The notes under the pieces: model-generated
What the model saw: only the letters and a program-made list of their open reading frames with translations
Database searches by the model: none
Told to the model about the DNA's origin: nothing
From: Phyllostachys edulis
Lineage: Eukaryota > Streptophyta > Magnoliopsida > Poales > Poaceae
Assembly (NCBI GenBank): GCA_036346405.1
Contig: CM070546.1
Span: 107,824,826 to 107,888,825 of the forward strand
DNA: 64,000 bases
Reading direction: 5' to 3'
Program-made: the position numbers and the translations under genes
Part shown: piece by piece, positions 31,501-41,492 of the stretch
Numbering within the stretch: position 1 is the stretch's first letter
Layout: each line of letters begins with the position of its first letter

Positions 31501-32646
31501 GAGTGGCGTATTAAGATGCCATTTGCATATAGTTTTTCTGCATGGGAAAGCATATCTTCAATATATTTGCATATAGTACTTCTGTAAGATATTGTTTCTA
31601 TAAGTAACCTGGCTATATATGTAATTTAGGATAGTGGGTTATTCATTAATAGGTGAAATTTAAGCTCAACTAATGTGCCTTCTCGAGAATGTACAATTTT
31701 CATAGAGATTGCTTCGATTTGCTTAATTGGATGAGTGCATCCAGTAGCAAAGTAAATGTATTGATAGGAAACATTTTTTTTGCTAAGTAAATGTGCATGA
31801 GAAAGCTTTACCAAGCATGGACTTTCCAACTATAGATGCTTTTTGAGAAGATGGGCGAACAACCACCACCAGAGATGCTGCGCTGTGGCACACCTACACA
31901 AGCACAGGTAATATATTTTAATACCTACAATTATTGCCTTGTGTACAAACAAAATTCTCTACAAACTATTATTTTGCCTTGTTGCATAGTTCAACTTCAA
32001 GTGGTACTTTCCATCCGTCACATTTGTCATATGGAGGACCATTTGACAAAGATAACTATTTTTTTTTGTGTGTCAGACTGTCAACAAGCAGTACAGCAGT
32101 GAGCGAGTGGACTCATGTTGAATGCTCTAAACATGGGCATAACATGAATCTCATTTACTTATAGTTGATGGTAAGATGGCAAATGACTTTTTTACTAGTT
32201 AGTAAACCCATACTTGTGAGTTGTTTACGAGGCTAAACAAAATTTGAGTATATGTCAAGCGTCACATGTTCTTAAGCTGACTATTTTAAGCTTACATATT
32301 CTTGAGTAGTTGCCATGATTTGTTAACTTGGTAGATTTAGGGGTGCATATTTTGTATTGGAAGATCTAGGGGTGGGGTGCACATTTTAGTACTAAAAGAC
32401 ATGATATTGTGGGATGGTTATTTGATATAGAACTGTGATAATTCAAACAACATTACAAGCCATTATGGTTTCTTCAACTCAAGTTGACATAATGTTTTCA
32501 CCTTGCAGCAAGGGACTGGGACTGGATCCTCCCATGTGGGCTCACAACCGGATGATGGTGTTGTCGATAGTAACGCTAATGTAAACGACAGGGACAACAA
32601 CAGTGGCGACATTGATGGCGATAACAACCATGCTGTCATTATGTGA
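28554..32646 (+). pseudogene. CACTA-A second gene (Transposase_24 / Ptta-En-Spm family), decayed
   Basis: Exon 1 (28554-28816) encodes a basic RGGRQPRG- and GRKKKSRTK-containing N-terminus. Exon 2 (about 29088-29300) encodes KHEYPGVVDDKDEHGTIFNT and DRVKREFW but has TGA at 29143-29145. Exon 3 (29385-29720) encodes HLFEVSTNDKEEADLVFENY and EQFKTKRERGQEARLKYDD, then TGA where Arg is expected. Later exons (about 30034-30310 and 32509-32646) give YSAVAMAQYKDDWEQRPLDG and an Asn/Asp-rich C-terminus. The family corresponds to the TNPA-like accessory protein of CACTA elements. Several stops make it a pseudogene; exon joins after 29720 are approximate. I see no coding sequence in 30540-31850. Confidence 0.75.
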
Positions 32647-32984
32647 CTTTCAGTGATCTCTTGTAGTTCTTTTGACTGGTTGAACTTGAATGTAATGGAA
32701 ATAAGGACTTTCGTAACTTTTGTATGCGGTACTTCGCTTTAGATGTCTTTTGGATGGATGAACCAATCTAGAGGTGAAGTTTATGAATGTTAGTATGCTT
32801 GCTAGTGAACATGAATCTATTGGCTAGGGACTGTTTATGAAAGTTGAACTTTTTATAAGTTTGTTCATTAATTATATGTTTCTTGATTGATGCAAGGTTG
32901 GTGTTGTGATTTGATTATATGATTCGGATATCCATTTAATTATGCGCTCAGAATCTCTTTGTAACATGCCAAGATGCGAGATTT

Positions 32985-33490
32985 TGTCGGCTGAAATCAA
33001 TTTCTTGACGGGAAAACCGTCGGCTATATTTTACGCCATTCGAAATCGTTTTCTGGCGGTATAAACCGTCGATAGATAATTTTCTTGACGGTGACATTAA
33101 CCGTCAGGAAATGAATTTTCTTGACGGCTATAGAAGAACAGCCAATGAAATCGTTAATTTTATTGACGATGATATTAACCGTCAGTGAATACATTTTCTT
33201 GACGGTACCAAAAGAACAGTCAATGAAATCACTAATTTTATTGACGGTGACATAACCATCAGCACAATTAATTTTCCTGACGGTTTAACCCCTCAGGAAA
33301 ATGCATGTTTTTACTAACAGGCAAAACCGCCAGGTTTAATTTCCTGGTGGGTAACCGTCAGCCAAATTTAATTTTCCTTTCCAGCTAGTGCTGAGGGGTT
33401 TTGCCTAACGGTTAACCGTCAAGAAATTAAAACCTGACAGTTTTTCCTATTTTACTGACGGTTTTGAATCGTAAAGGAATACCTGTTTCC
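32985..33490. repeat. CACTA-A right subterminal repeats
   Basis: More than ten copies of TTGACGGT or its complement ACCGTCA(A/G) alternate in direct and inverted orientation up to the CCCGGTAGTG end. Such arrays are binding sites for CACTA-encoded proteins in studied elements. The left-end counterpart at 13240-13425 is shorter and more decayed. Confidence 0.85.
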
Positions 33491-33498
33491 CGGTAGTG

Positions 33499-33646
33499 AT
33501 ATCAGGATGCGCACATGGTTTTGCTCTCGTCTGTCGATGGATCGATCACGCCGCTAATTTCAAGCGTAAATACACACGTCGCCGCGGTCAAAGATGCATG
33601 TCTCGATTGCTTAATTGGTCGTTTTGTCGGTTATTCATGGAGCTAT
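33499..33646 (+). other. Host DNA island between CACTA-A and CACTA-D
   Basis: These 148 bp lie outside both elements, as set by the ATA and TAT target duplications. The empty-site order implies that they once followed the bHLH stop codon directly and are probably its 3' UTR or flank. No coding signal. Confidence 0.7.
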
Positions 33647-33659
33647 CACTACTACAAGA

Positions 33660-34110
33660 ACCGACATCACAGACGGTTGGAATCGTCATCGCAGGCGGTT
33701 TCGAACCGTCTATGTTTGTTGGTCTGTGATAACGAGATATTATCACGGGCGGTACAAAACCGCTCGTGATACGAAATATCGCGAGCGGTTTTATTAAAAA
33801 CCGCTCGTGAAGTCAAATATCACGAGGCGGTTTGAGCGTAAAACCGCTCGTGATATGAGAATATCACGAGCGGTTCTAAATAAAACCGTCGTGATAGGAG
33901 AATATCACGAGCGGTTCTAAATAAAAACCGGTGTGATTTTCGAATATCACGAGCGGCTTTTTGTAGAACCGCTCGTGATATTCTCCTATCACGACGGCTT
34001 TTTGTAGAACCGTCGTGATATTCGCTATCACGCGGTTTGCGATCGAAACCGCTCGTGATACTTGCCTTCGCTGACGGTTTTAACACAAAACCGCTCGTGA
34101 TAGCTCGCAC
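33660..34110. repeat. CACTA-D left subterminal repeats
   Basis: A dense array of ATCACGAGCGGTT, AACCGCTCGTGATA and ACAGACGGTT words in both orientations begins right after the CACTACTACAA terminus. Neighbouring inverted pairs can fold on each other. Open frames here are due to the repeat. Confidence 0.9.
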
Positions 34111-34559
34111 TTCGCCCACAATTTGTTGTTTTCTGGCTAGCCTCGGGAATTGCTAGCCATGCCCTCTGAAAACAAGTTTTCACGAAAATGATTCAAGCAT
34201 TCACGTAAGCAGATTCAAGGAGCCATGACAACTCAAAGTGATCATTACTCAAAATAAACTACAAAAGATCCGCATTTGTTCAAGTATTGTCGCTATAGTT
34301 ACAACTAGATTACAATTGTTTGCGTTGAGAGGTTTTAGTGGGGTGATGCTCTGGGTTGGCGACGGAGTGAAACTCTCCGTTGTCGTTAATGATTTCGTGT
34401 TGATAAAGGCGCAGAGCTTCCTCGAATGTCCTTGATCTCTTCCGCAACGAGTGAATCACATTGTAAATTCAAGGCCTGCCGCTAGCAAGAGTAAAGTGGT
34501 AAGATATATATATTTAAATTTATAATTAGGAAATAATTATTTCGAGATTGACAAACCTC

Positions 34560-35963
34560 AGGATCCTTCTTCCTAGTTGTAAGGATTAGCCGCATATGAT
34601 AGCGAGCGTAGATTGCACATAACTCATCATCTTTTTGTTGGCGGCCCGCAAAAATAGAATTACATATATAGGTATAGTCGGTTCGAGACGCGTTATTATG
34701 AAGTATGATATAGGATTATAGTGTTGTAGCGCTGCATAGGAAAATCCATCCCGTGTGTTAGTTAGGCGCTCTTTCCATTGTATATTCCTTTGTTGGCAAC
34801 ATAATTGATGAGCGACCTACATGATTGAAAAGGTTATCCTCGGCCATTTCAAGCGAATGAAGACTACAATAGAATTATGTAAGGAGGAAATAAGCATACC
34901 TCTCGAGTATTCCTCTTAGAGTCTTTGAAGTCGTGCTTGTTGCGGTTTAGGGAATCAAGGTATATCACATGGTTCCTCTTGGGTATAATAACTAAAAGGA
35001 TCGATGGTACCTACTCATGTATGTCGCTATAGTCATTAAACCTAAGTTCGTGGTTGCGTATAAAGTACAAATGAAATTTGTATAGCAAGTAGTGACACTT
35101 ACCCCGGTTGTAAGGCACCACTATATACTTCATGTTAAATCGACGAAGCAATGACCTCGTTATGTATTTCTCGGCGAAGGATGAGTCTTGTTGGATGGTT
35201 TGCAGCGATACCACATGTGGGTCGAGGAAACCCACCGGTTCTTTCCATTCCGGACATTTTTCAAAGATGTATCTATACATAAGCAATGAGTTGTGATATT
35301 TATTGGTATTACATGAATGTAGAACTTGATTATGCGACTTACGATTGTCCAACATCGTAGAAGCGAGACGTCGAGGCCAACGAGGTTGAATAGTTGAAAT
35401 AAGTCATTGAAGCCCACGACGAAGTACCTCGTCCCGTTGAAGAAATGCTTGTCCTCGTATCTGACGGTGATTCCAGTATCGCACCCCTTCTTTTGGGTCT
35501 TCGCCAAGTACCAGGCATGCAAAGCCTGACAAGCATATCCAGCGTGCATTACTACTGCGTCGGAGCACAATGGTTTTCCGATGATGTAGTTCCCGGGTAT
35601 CGCGGACTTCCCGGACTTGGGAGGCGCCTTAACGTTTGTGGATTTCGATTTGGCCTTAGCGATTGGCAGCGTCTTCTTGTGAGACGACTCGGGAACGGAT
35701 ACGACGGCACGCTTTTGCTGTTCCTTCGGCGTCTTCTCCACGGGAATCGAAGAGGTGGCCTTATGAGGCGAAACATGAGGTGGAGTCATCGAGGGTCCCG
35801 TTGGAGAGGAATGGTCGTGTCCAGATCGCGGCACTGCTGGGTCGGCGATGTCCTTCTTGGGCCACTGGATAAAAGAGAGGACGGCATCCCCTAGTGTTGT
35901 GATCTCTTCGTTCGGGCAAATCTTCAGCGGGACGGCTCGGAAATTGACATGTACCATATCCAC
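34560..35963 (-). pseudogene. CACTA-borne Ulp1-like (C48) cysteine protease gene, decayed
   Basis: The minus-strand exon 35963-35340 has a Lys/Pro/Ser-rich linker followed by TRYFVVGFNDLFQLFNLVGL. The next exon (about 35275-35106) reads GFLDPHVVSLQTIQQ and MKYIVVPYNRG, as in plant transposon-encoded Ulp1 domains. The exon at about 35013-34904 should read HWILLVIIPK, but one base is missing after the His codon (CATCGATCC), before VIYLDSLNRNKHDFKDSKRN, which holds the catalytic Asp. No segment for the catalytic Cys was recognised in 34560-34850. Intact Ulp1 proteins cleave SUMO-type isopeptide bonds; in CACTA and MULE elements their role is unknown. Frameshift and missing Cys make this copy inactive. 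Confidence 0.65.
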
Positions 35964-36607
35964 GGACCTGGCGAATCAGGCGCGGTGGCTGCCGTCAGAC
36001 CGCCCTTCCTCGTATGGATACACCATCCCTGCATGACCTCAATACAAAGGACCCATCCATCCTCACTTGGAGCTTACTGGCGTCGGCTCCTACAAAACAA
36101 TACGCAATTAGCTAAGGCGTCCTATAGTTCTATCTTTGGTGCAGTCCATAGATGTACGTTACCTTGATGTCGTCTATCGGTAATCGGACGTCGTCATGTT
36201 CACAATTATGCTTGCGACGCGACGCCATCTCCGACGCCGAGGAGGACCGCCCCGAATTAGCGGGCGGCTTGCATCACCGGCTCATGAGTATATCCATTTG
36301 ACTCATAATCTCGCCATCTCTACTTGAAATTGGTTAGTAATCATCTGTACTAACCGGTTGTCGTGCTCGCCTTGGATCTCTTCCTAGTCCTATACGTGCG
36401 ATGAGTCGTCCGCGAATCCATAACTCCAAGGTACGTTAACCCCAAAGCCTCGCGTGCGACCCGGTGCTCCTTGTTTCCCAAGGTAGAGATAGTATATCAT
36501 TCTCCTGTCGCATGGAAGGAGCCTTGGGAAGCTTGGGCGATCAAGTCACGCCGCAAGAGGTCATCATGTTATTATAGGCACTATGAAGTGATGGACTTAT
36601 TAACAAC

Positions 36608-37362
36608 TTAGTAGTTCGACATATTTACCACACGTTGGGACACTTCCGGTCGCCGGGTTTGTGAAGGAGATTTGTCCAAGACGAGACTTGTGCCCTCGCT
36701 TTTAACCGGCTTAGGGAACGCAGGTCTGCGTGACCTCAGAAGCGGGTTCTCCTTCTCCGCCGCCCATTCCTCAGATTTACCAGCGTACCCAGCGGTGCCG
36801 AAGTCTGTCTTGGTGAGTGTTTCGTGTCTCGAGAGCTTTGTGCGCGCACTTTGCTCCTTAAATTCGATCGTCGTTTTCATAGCCACAAAGGTGTCCCATG
36901 CTTCCGCGTCAAGAATTTGTCTGCGCTTGAAAGGCGTTTGACCGTGTTCACGTGCCGTGACAAGAATGCTCTTGAAGGTCCTCCACGATTTACCCATCGT
37001 GAGCATCGCCTCCGTCGCACGCGTGCCACATGTGTTTCTGGAATAGTGAACTTCTCTGAAAATTCTGTCCACAGCGCACCTTTCGCTTCTTTCGTCAGGT
37101 CCTTCCACGTTGGTGTGGTGATGAGAACCCGTTCCCTTGCAAGTATCCCGCAGATGGTCCGGAATCTCGCCGCGATCTCTTGGGACTCGAGAGGGACCCC
37201 AAAGTCACCGACCTCGTGATGACCGATCGGCCGTGAGGCATTTTCGATTGTCCTCGCCATCTCGCTTAGTGTCATTATAAATCGGCGGTGACGGTGGCCT
37301 CGTCGCCGCCTCTTCCATCTCATGGCGTCGGTGATTTGCGGCGAAGACGATGTCTCTGCCAT
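36608..37362 (-). pseudogene. CACTA-D upstream ORF (TNPA/Transposase_24-like region), frameshifted
   Basis: From 37362 the frame MAETSSSPQITDAMRWKRRR continues through a basic stretch to PTWKDLTKEAKGALWTEFSE (about residues 85-104). After about 37030 homology moves to another frame: TEAMLTMGKSWRTFKSILVT, then AWDTFVAMKTTIEFKEQSAR and TDFGTAGYAGKSEEWAAEKE. This succession is what the second gene of grass CACTA elements encodes, often fused or adjacent to an Ulp1 domain. One frameshift near 37030 breaks it. The interval 35964-36607 is intron-like with short coding remnants. Confidence 0.6.
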
Positions 37363-37632
37363 CTCGCCACTTGCTATCTATATAAGTTACATATGCAATA
37401 AAATGGATTGCAAGTGTCCCAAATTAACATATACATTTAAACTTAATAATATGCTCAACATGTGCAATATTAGCAAATAATCATAAATAATTCCAGCATA
37501 AATATGAAACAATTAATCTCAGGAAGAAGTACAGAGGTTGACTATAGAGATCAAGATGGCAAATGAAAAGTTGAATGAGCTCATACAGAGTACTAACATT
37601 CCTTAATCCACTAGCTTCTCTAAGGAAGCCTA

Positions 37633-37730
37633 CTTCATCGAGGTCGACACATCGAGTGTGCCATTTGTTTCATGCCGTGGAGGACTGGCATGAAACAAAG
37701 GCACACTCAAGTGTGTCAGGATCGACGAAG
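37633..37730. ncRNA. Hairpin 1 of the CACTA-D cluster (miRNA-precursor-like)
   Basis: Arms 37633-37676 and 37687-37730 are near-perfect inverted repeats around the 10-nt loop GTGGAGGACT. In the core, GTGTGCCATTTGTTTCATGCC faces GGCATGAAACAAAGGCACAC with one bulged base. Stem length (about 43 bp), small loop and few bulges are compatible with a miRNA or siRNA precursor. It is followed by a 50-bp sequence also present after hairpin 2. Expression is not shown, and I do not recognise the sequence as a known family. Confidence 0.55.
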
Positions 37731-37852
37731 GAAATGCTAAGCAAAGGTTTAATCCTGTAGGGCTCGCCGCCTCCCTGCTCCTATTATGTGCTCTCAAAAG
37801 GAGAGTAGCTAAAGAACAAGTCTTTGCCATCTCAATCCTATTGTCTATACTC

Positions 37853-37950
37853 TTTATCGACCCTGACACACTGGAGTGTACCATATGCTTCTTGCCTTGG
37901 AGGATTGGCAAGAAGTAAAGGTACACTCAAGTGTGTCAGGATCGACGAAG
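37853..37950. ncRNA. Hairpin 2 of the CACTA-D cluster (miRNA-precursor-like)
   Basis: Arms about 37853-37896 and 37907-37950 pair around the loop TTGGAGGATT. The 3' arm carries AAAGGTACACTCAAGTGTGT, identical to hairpin 3 and one base different from hairpin 1. Substitutions in the outer stem are largely matched on the other arm (for example CTTCTTGCC with GGCAAGAAG, where hairpin 1 has TTTCATGCC with GGCATGAAA). That pattern suggests pairing has been maintained. Confidence 0.55.
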
Positions 37951-38368
37951 GAAATGCTGAGCAAAGGTTTAATCCTGTAGGGCTTGCCGCCTCCCTGCTC
38001 CTATTCTAACACTCCTAACACTCCTTAATCAACGAAGCAAAGGTTTAATGCTTCATGTACGTAAGACTAGCCTTTAATGAAGACATAGAAACAAAATAGA
38101 ATCAAGTAAAATAGACATAGCAAATAATCATAAATAATTCCAGCATAAATATGAAACAATTAATCTCAAGAAGAAGTACAGAGGTTGACTATAGAGATCA
38201 AGATGGCAAATGAAAAGTTGAATGAGCTCATACTGGACTACTAACATTCCTAACACTCCTTAATCCACCGACTTCTATTCTAACACTCCTAACACTCCTT
38301 AATCCACCACTTCTCTTGTGATCTTTGTATAGATAGAAACTAGTGACACAAATCTTTGCTCGAGCCTA

Positions 38369-38468
38369 CTTCATCGAGCTCGACACCTTTGGAGTGTACC
38401 ATTTGCTTCGTGTCGTGGAGGATTGGCACGAAGCAAAGGTACACTCAAGTGTGTCGAGATCGACGAAG
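38369..38468. ncRNA. Hairpin 3 of the CACTA-D cluster (miRNA-precursor-like)
   Basis: Arms 38369-38414 and 38425-38468 pair around GTGGAGGATT. The core GAGTGTACCATTTGCTTCGTG faces CACGAAGCAAAGGTACACTC. The outer stem is GAGCTCGACAC against GTGTCGAGATC, again different from the other two hairpins yet still paired. Downstream comes AAATGCTAAGCAAAGGTTTAA, shared by all three units. Confidence 0.55.
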
Positions 38469-39899
38469 AAAATGCTAAGCAAAGGTTTAATGCTTCATGT
38501 ACGTAAGACTAGCCTTTAATGAAGACATAGAACTAGAATCAAGTAAAATGATCGACGAAGGAAATGCTAAGCAAAGGTTTAATCCCAACATAGAAACAAA
38601 ATAGAATCAAGTAAAACTTTCTTTTTGGATTGTTGTAAAAATGCGCTTTTAGCAAAATTTCAGAATTAATCCCAACAAAATTAATTAGCATTAAAGCATA
38701 ATTTCTAAAGAATTTAACACTCCTTAATCCACCAGCTTCTCTAAGGAAATGCAAAGGAATCACAGACGGTTCTTAATAAGAACCGCGGATTAAATTCTCA
38801 ACCAATAAAAGGTCTAGAGATTAACAAAGGCATGCAGACACTATTCCAACATATTGATTGATGATATTATGTGCTCTCGTAGGAGAGTAGCTAAAGAACA
38901 AGTCTTTGCCATCTCAATCCTATTGTCTATACTCTTCATTAAATGAATATGATAATATAAATTCAAACTATGAGCTCTAAACAATACTTTGCTTAAGCGT
39001 CAAACGATCTCAACATAATCTAAAACAGATTAAACTTCCATCAAACAGAGGTTGACTACAGAGATCAAGATGGCAAATGAAAAGTTGAATGGGCTCATAC
39101 AGACTACTAGAAGAATCACAAACTAGTCATTAGATTACCAACGAAAACCGAATACTCTCAATGTAATCGAACATGAAGAATCGTAATAACTAGCTTTCAA
39201 CCGAAAGTAACCAATTAACAAGACATCATATTGATAGTAGCAAGTAATACAATAGAGCTCAAGTATGAACTAACTATCACATTCAATCTCGATATATAAG
39301 AGAGTTCATCACGAGCATGTCAACAAAGCCCACCGATCAATTTGCAATGAGCGATGAGCTCAACCGAAAGTAACCAATTAACGAGAGATCATATTGACAA
39401 GTAGCAAGTAATACAATAGAGCTCAAGTATGAACTAACTATCACATTCAATCTCAAGATAAGACATAGTTCATCACAGAGCATGTCAACAAAGCCCATTG
39501 ATCAACAAAGCCGAATCGCCACAGAGGAGCAATACTCACAGAGAGGATGCCGCACAAGAACTCACGGTGCAAGGAGGAGGCCGACACGGGAGGAGGACGG
39601 GCGGGAGAAGGCGGTCAGAGGGAGGAGGCCCACACGGGAGGAGGAGGGCGGCGTCGAGGTCGGAGGCGGCGACGTCGGGCTTCTGGCCAGGAGGTGAACG
39701 GGCGCCAGTGGTCTGGGGCGGCGGCACCGAGGTCAAGGCGCCGAGGTCGGGGCGGCGGCACCGAGGTTGAAGGCGCCGAGGTCGGGGCGCCGAGGTTGGG
39801 GCGGCACCGAGGTCGGGGCGGCGGCACCGAGGTCGAGTCGGCGGTGAACTACCAAGCAGCCCTAAACCCTAGAGGAGGCGAACGAGCGCGAGAGCCTAA

Positions 39900-39975
39900 G
39901 GGCGCGGAGAAGAAGTGACAAGTGAGAGCAAAACCCTAGCGTTTCCGCCTTATAAAAGTATATCACAGACGGTTT
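39900..39975 (-). promoter_or_regulatory. Possible promoter/leader of the CACTA-D minus-strand genes
   Basis: On the minus strand a TTATAAGG box (about 39950-39957) is followed by GGAAACGCTAGGGTTTTGCTC and a CT-rich leader containing TAGGGTTTAGGG. This is a usual layout at plant transcription starts. A transcript starting here would run through the hairpin cluster into the ORFs at 37362 and below. The call is by composition only. Confidence 0.35.
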
Positions 39976-40160
39976 AAAACGAGAACCGTCTGTGATAATA
40001 ATATCACAGACGGTTCTATAAAAGAACCGTCTGTGATAATCACAGACGGTTTTTAACTACAACCGCTCGTGATATGAACGTATCACGACGGTTTTTAACT
40101 AGAACCGCTCGTGATTCCTTTTCCTGACGGTTATACAACGGAACCGCTCGTGATAACTCT
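39960..40160. repeat. CACTA-D internal cluster of subterminal-type repeats
   Basis: ATCACAGACGGTT, AACCGTCTGTGATA and ACCGCTCGTGATA words alternate in both orientations, as at the element ends. The cluster is separated from the right end by about 1 kb of other sequence (40165-41140), so that sequence looks inserted into the repeat field. Confidence 0.85.
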
Positions 40161-40307
40161 TCATTTTCCGCGTGTCTCTTCGTCTTCATTTTCCTGCGTG
40201 TGTCTCTTCGTCTCACGATCACACGGGCGGCTTCATCTCTTCATTTTCCAACGTCGCCTCTGACTCTCCAAATATCTCTTCGTCTCCGTTCCGCTTTAGA
40301 AATTGTT

Positions 40308-40880
40308 CTATATATAGATGTGTCCCTTCTACAATGTATTTCACACAACCTCCTTGATCCCCTTTCTCCACAAAAAAGAAATGGCTGCCTCCTCTTCAGA
40401 CACGCCTTGTCTGACGCAAGACCTCTCTCGCAGACGTTGAGTCGTCGGCTTGGAAGAACACTATTTCAACAATGTCTTCACTCCTCTGTCCGAGAATTTG
40501 CGGAGCGGGTGACGCCACCTTCCGCCGTCTAGACATTCTCCTCCGCCGTGTCTTCCGGTGATCTCCCACTTTCGGCGAAGTTTCTCGTGTCGTCGACGTG
40601 GTCCTCCAAAACGGTTGCACGTCTCAGGAGGCTTGTCGTCACTTGACCGCTTAATCAAGGCAAAGAAGCGATCGATTCGACCAAAGCCGAGACCCTCAAG
40701 AGAAGAGAGCCTATGGGCTCTCTTCGACTTGATTCAACAATCAAGGTCTTGGGACACACTCGAACAAGCGGCGTCGTGGTGGACGTATTCGAGATTCGTT
40801 CGATCTTAAACCGTCCGCCCCCGACGCCGCCGCCTACGAAGTATTGAAGACGGAGATAGCAGCCTACCTCCACCACTAGA
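40308..40880 (+). pseudogene. Degenerate plus-strand gene between CACTA-D repeat clusters
   Basis: A TATA-like CTATATATAG (40309-40318) precedes an ATG in a fair context (AAAGAAATGGCTGCC, 40381). The frame stops after 19 codons. Coding-like segments then follow in other frames: GAGDATFRRLDILLRRVFR (about 40502-40559), FGEVSRVVDVVLQNGCTSQE (40573-40632) and AAAYEVLKTEIAAYLHH to a stop near 40879. Codon use and phasing suggest a former small protein gene with several indels. I do not recognise the family. Its direction is opposite to the other CACTA-D genes. Confidence 0.4.
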
Positions 40881-41149
40881 TAGGTTTCTAGTTTTTTAAT
40901 CTTTTGTAAGCTACTGGCCACGTTGTTTGGCTATATATATGAAAATTCCAAAATTAAAAAAAAAGTTTGGAGGAGAAGTTACTATATCTATTTGCCCATA
41001 GTAAGAGCTAGATCCTCATCCCATCGGTACTGAAGTGTGGAGGTATGTTGATCTGGAGCCAATGGGGGCGGCGGGTTGCTCCCTCGCGGCGATGGCAGAG
41101 AGGCGGCGTCCATCGCGGAAGGCGGCGATGAACACGAGCAGATCGGGTA

Positions 41150-41470
41150 GGATATCACGAGCGGTTCTTAATAAGAATCGCTCAGGATAACAAAATATCA
41201 CGAGCGGTTCTAAATAAGAACCGCTCAGGATACTACATGCACGGTTGTAACGTAAAACCGCTCGTGATTAGAGATTATCACGCACGGTTTGTGAATAGAA
41301 CCGTCAGGATACTTCACTGACGGTTCTATTTCTCAACCGTCTCAGGATAGTGATTATCACTGCACGGTTCTAAAAAATACCGTCTGTGATAGTTGTTCCG
41401 CGCCAGCCCCGGGTTCGGACTGACCCAACATAGACGGTTCCAAAGGAACCGTCTGTGATGGGGCGTCTAC
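41150..41470. repeat. CACTA-D right subterminal repeats
   Basis: TATCACGAGCGGTTCT, GAACCGCTCAGGATA and ACCGTCTGTGATA words run up to the TTTTGTAGTAGTG end, mirroring the left array. Confidence 0.88.
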
Positions 41471-41492
41471 TATAGCCTGTTTTGTAGTAGTG

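Larger units (their letters stand above)
13198..33498 (+). mobile_element. CACTA-A, a 20.3-kb CACTA (En/Spm) element with nested insertions
   Basis: It begins CACTACCAGAAAACGG and ends CCCGGTAGTG, with inverted CACTACC... termini. It is flanked by the 3-bp target duplication ATA (13195-13197 and 33499-33501). Subterminal direct and inverted copies of a GACGGTT-type motif lie at both ends (13240-13425 and 32985-33490). Coding remnants of both typical CACTA genes lie at 26399-32646 on the plus strand. Nested inside are hAT-2, an LTR-like block and CACTA-C. The transposase catalytic core is missing, so this copy is not autonomous. Confidence 0.85.
33647..41492 (-). mobile_element. CACTA-D, 7.8-kb CACTA element with Ulp1-like gene and hairpin cluster
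   Basis: Starts CACTACTACAAGAACCG and ends TTTTGTAGTAGTG, with inverted ends sharing CACTACTACAA. It is flanked by the target duplication TAT (33644-33646 and 41493-41495). Subterminal ATCACGAGCGGTT-type repeats fill 33660-34110, 39960-40160 and 41150-41460. Minus-strand genes occupy about 34560-37362. No TNP2 catalytic region was found, so the element depends on a relative. Three related hairpins lie at 37633-38468, upstream of the genes in their own direction. Confidence 0.9.

Noticed and set aside
33660..34119. CRISPR-like array of short repeats
   Set aside because: Repeats are inverted as well as direct, spacing is irregular, and they sit at CACTA ends. This is a plant genome.
39482..39918. 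ORFs of 66-123 residues in GC-rich DNA
   Set aside because: Repeated CGAGGTCGGGGCGGCGGCAC units keep several frames open. The region fits a leader or promoter area of the CACTA-D genes better.
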